Positions 38,102 through 39,532 of a stretch of 39,532 nt of DNA are shown piece by piece. The stretch's first letter is position 1. The number at the start of each line of letters is the position of its first letter. This stretch comes from a virus, in the IMG/VR virus record IMGVR_UViG_3300036760_000399, positions 1-39,532 of that record; one strand, 5' to 3'. The notes beneath the pieces are model-generated. The model was not told the origin of the DNA, made no database searches, and saw nothing but the letters and a program-made list of their open reading frames with translations. Position numbers and translations under genes: made by a program.

Positions 38102-38121
38102 TGCGCCGCCCATGCGGCGCA
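38102..38121. terminator. Hairpin after the upstream fibre-like gene
   Basis: TGCGCCGC-CCAT-GCGGCGCA, an 8-bp GC-rich stem 12 bases after the stop of the gene at the right edge. No T-run follows leftward, so it is an attenuator or a weak terminator ahead of the terminase gene. Confidence 0.4.
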
Positions 38122-38132
38122 GTTCTGTCGAA

Positions 38133-39532
38133 TCATTCTGTGTTGTAGTTGACGTTGGTACGATTCCCCGAGGCATCAGTGGTGACTTCAACCCGCAGGG
38201 TCGATCCGTCTAAGCCGGTAAATTGCTCCGTTCCGCTGCCTGCGCCACTGACCTTGCCGGCCAGCACGGCGGCCATGATCCGCAACGCCTCTTGCGGCGT
38301 CTTGCCGTCAATCGCGTTTGCACGGGCAAGCAAGGCGTCGGCCACGGCGTTGCGCTCGTCCGGGGTCAAAGTGCCCAGGGCCGACAGCGTTGTGGCGATC
38401 CCGTCGATTACGGTCTTGGCGGCGTCCTGCTTGGCTTCCGTCGCCACTCCGGAGGGCAGCGTAACGGCGACGCCCCGTTGCTGGTAGTCGGCCGGCAGGT
38501 CCGCTTTCGCCGCGATCACGGTGGCCGGCAGACGCGAATCGCCGGTCAATAGCGGATCGGTTGGAATGTCCGCCACGTCCAATAGCAGTTGGGCGACGTT
38601 CGCCCCAATCGCCGAAACCGCAGCGGCAACCTCGTCCTCCGTCAACACGGCTGTGCCAGCGGTTGCGTTGGCGGCGTCGTAATACGCCCCCACGGCGACC
38701 AAAACCGCGTTGCCGGTCGCCCAGTGGGCTTCGTCCTCGGGACCGTTGTTCGGCAGCCGCAAGTCGCCCACAACGTCATCGACCGTCACGTCATATCGCA
38801 AGTCTCCGACAACCAGGTTGTCTGTTCCCGCCAGCGTTCCGATGTTGCTGGCCCGAAGCGTGCCGTCATCCTGCCCAAGAATGTCGGCGTTCGGGTAGAT
38901 GTACGCTTTCTTGGCGCTCACCTCGGCCTGGTCGGTCACAAGTTGAGCGGCTGCCGCCGCTGTCTCGTTTGCCCCAGTGCCGGTAAGCGTGTCGATCTCC
39001 CAGCCATCCGGCAGCATGGCGGCCGTCACATCGTGGCTGCTTCCGGCGGCGGTCCCGATGTTGGCGACCGTCAACGTGCCTGTTTCCCCGTCGCCTCGGT
39101 CGATGCCGTGAAAGACCTTCGATGCCGTCGGTAAAACCGCGATGGCGACGTAATCCGTGGTGTGTGTGAACGTGCCCGGACCAACGTCATCGACCGTCAC
39201 GCCGCTTCTGAGGTTTCCCACCGTGAGATTTGTGATCGAGGAGCCAACTTTGGAGGGTGTTTTAGCCGTGCCACCAACGCCATACGTGCCTGTATCATGC
39301 CAAACATCGGCTTCCAGCGGGGCGGTGGCCGTTCCAACAAGTGTGCTATTGGCAATCTTGTAGTTAGTCGGGCCACCGCTGGCTGGCGCCAACACCTTCG
39401 TGATTCCCGGATCGACGTTGCGAGCAGCCTCATCAAAGGTTCCACCTGCCGCAACGAGAACTGAAGCATCCGCCAGCGTTCCATAAGTGGTGTCGTGAAT
39501 CTTGCTCGCCGCCAGAGTGCCGGACGTGCCGC
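38133..39532 (-). CDS. Repetitive tail-fibre or surface protein, N-terminus beyond window
   Basis: The frame is open to the right edge, giving at least 465 residues. It is Gly/Ala/Thr/Val-rich with two kinds of repeats: VGNLRSGVTVDDVGPG against VGDLRYDVTVDDVVGD, and ANIGTAAGSS against SNIGTLAGTD. The C-terminal 150 residues are helical, with LTPDERNAVADALLARANAI and a closing LRVEVTTDASGNRTNVNYNT. This looks like a fibre or surface protein with hexapeptide-like strands. It lies upstream of the terminase gene, an unusual place for a fibre. Confidence 0.5.
   Translation of the reverse strand, partial: GTSGTLAASKIHDTTYGTLADASVLVAAGGTFDEAARNVDPGITKVLAPASGGPTNYKIANSTLVGTATAPLEADVWHDTGTYGVGGTAKTPSKVGSSITNLTVGNLRSGVTVDDVGPGTFTHTTDYVAIAVLPTASKVFHGIDRGDGETGTLTVANIGTAAGSSHDVTAAMLPDGWEIDTLTGTGANETAAAAAQLVTDQAEVSAKKAYIYPNADILGQDDGTLRASNIGTLAGTDNLVVGDLRYDVTVDDVVGDLRLPNNGPEDEAHWATGNAVLVAVGAYYDAANATAGTAVLTEDEVAAAVSAIGANVAQLLLDVADIPTDPLLTGDSRLPATVIAAKADLPADYQQRGVAVTLPSGVATEAKQDAAKTVIDGIATTLSALGTLTPDERNAVADALLARANAIDGKTPQEALRIMAAVLAGKVSGAGSGTEQFTGLDGSTLRVEVTTDASGNRTNVNYNTE

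Overview
The window looks like part of a tailed (siphovirus- or myovirus-like) bacteriophage or prophage genome from a GC-rich bacterium, interrupted by one mobile element. The phage assignment rests on a syntenic leftward morphogenesis module: terminase large subunit, a small joining-type protein, portal, prohead protease fused to major capsid protein, decoration protein, head-tail joining proteins, major tail protein, tape measure and tail-tip or fibre proteins. The host is not fixed by the sequence. The style of the proteins (many Cys-rich and fibronectin-like tail proteins, a phage csrA) would suit Planctomycetota, but that is inference.

Layout. (1) 1-7347, all leftward: an early or accessory operon with tightly overlapping genes. 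It holds a permuted papain-like amidase (cut by the window edge) and a truncated paralogue, small regulators, an ASCH/PUA-like protein, a hidden 50-aa gene, csrA, a DUF2303-like protein, a replication-initiator-like protein whose gene contains four 21-bp palindromic iterons next to an AT-rich dyad (a possible lambda-type origin), a C5 DNA methyltransferase, and a truncated recombinase-like domain. (2) 7348-7960: no convincing gene, but several strong inverted repeats and a terminator. (3) 7961-11974: a 4.0-kb composite insertion element with 24-bp perfect terminal inverted repeats and near-perfect 8-bp target duplications. It encodes an excisionase/MerR-like HTH protein, an IS1595-family transposase, a single-chain (type IIG-like) restriction-modification protein and a 48-aa passenger. 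(4) 11984-14418: an XRE repressor, small accessory genes on alternating strands, a tRNA-Leu(CAG) with decayed tRNA-like copies beside it, and a membrane zinc-ribbon protein. (5) 14693-39532, all leftward: the structural module, running past the right edge.

How it works together. The structural genes form one long, translationally coupled leftward block. The early block pairs a replication initiator with a self-protecting cytosine methyltransferase and csrA, which could remodel host translation. The insertion element brings its own controlled R-M gene: the HTH and transposase promoters carry the same inverted repeat overlapping their -35 boxes. The insertion split the XRE repressor gene from what looks like its own terminator.

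Several genes shorter than 51 codons (1843-1995, 3876-4004, 4001-4114, 11797-11943, 35144-35290) were found by reading start/stop overlaps and ribosome-binding sites. A strong internal ribosome-binding site inside the protease-capsid gene predicts a separate capsid product.
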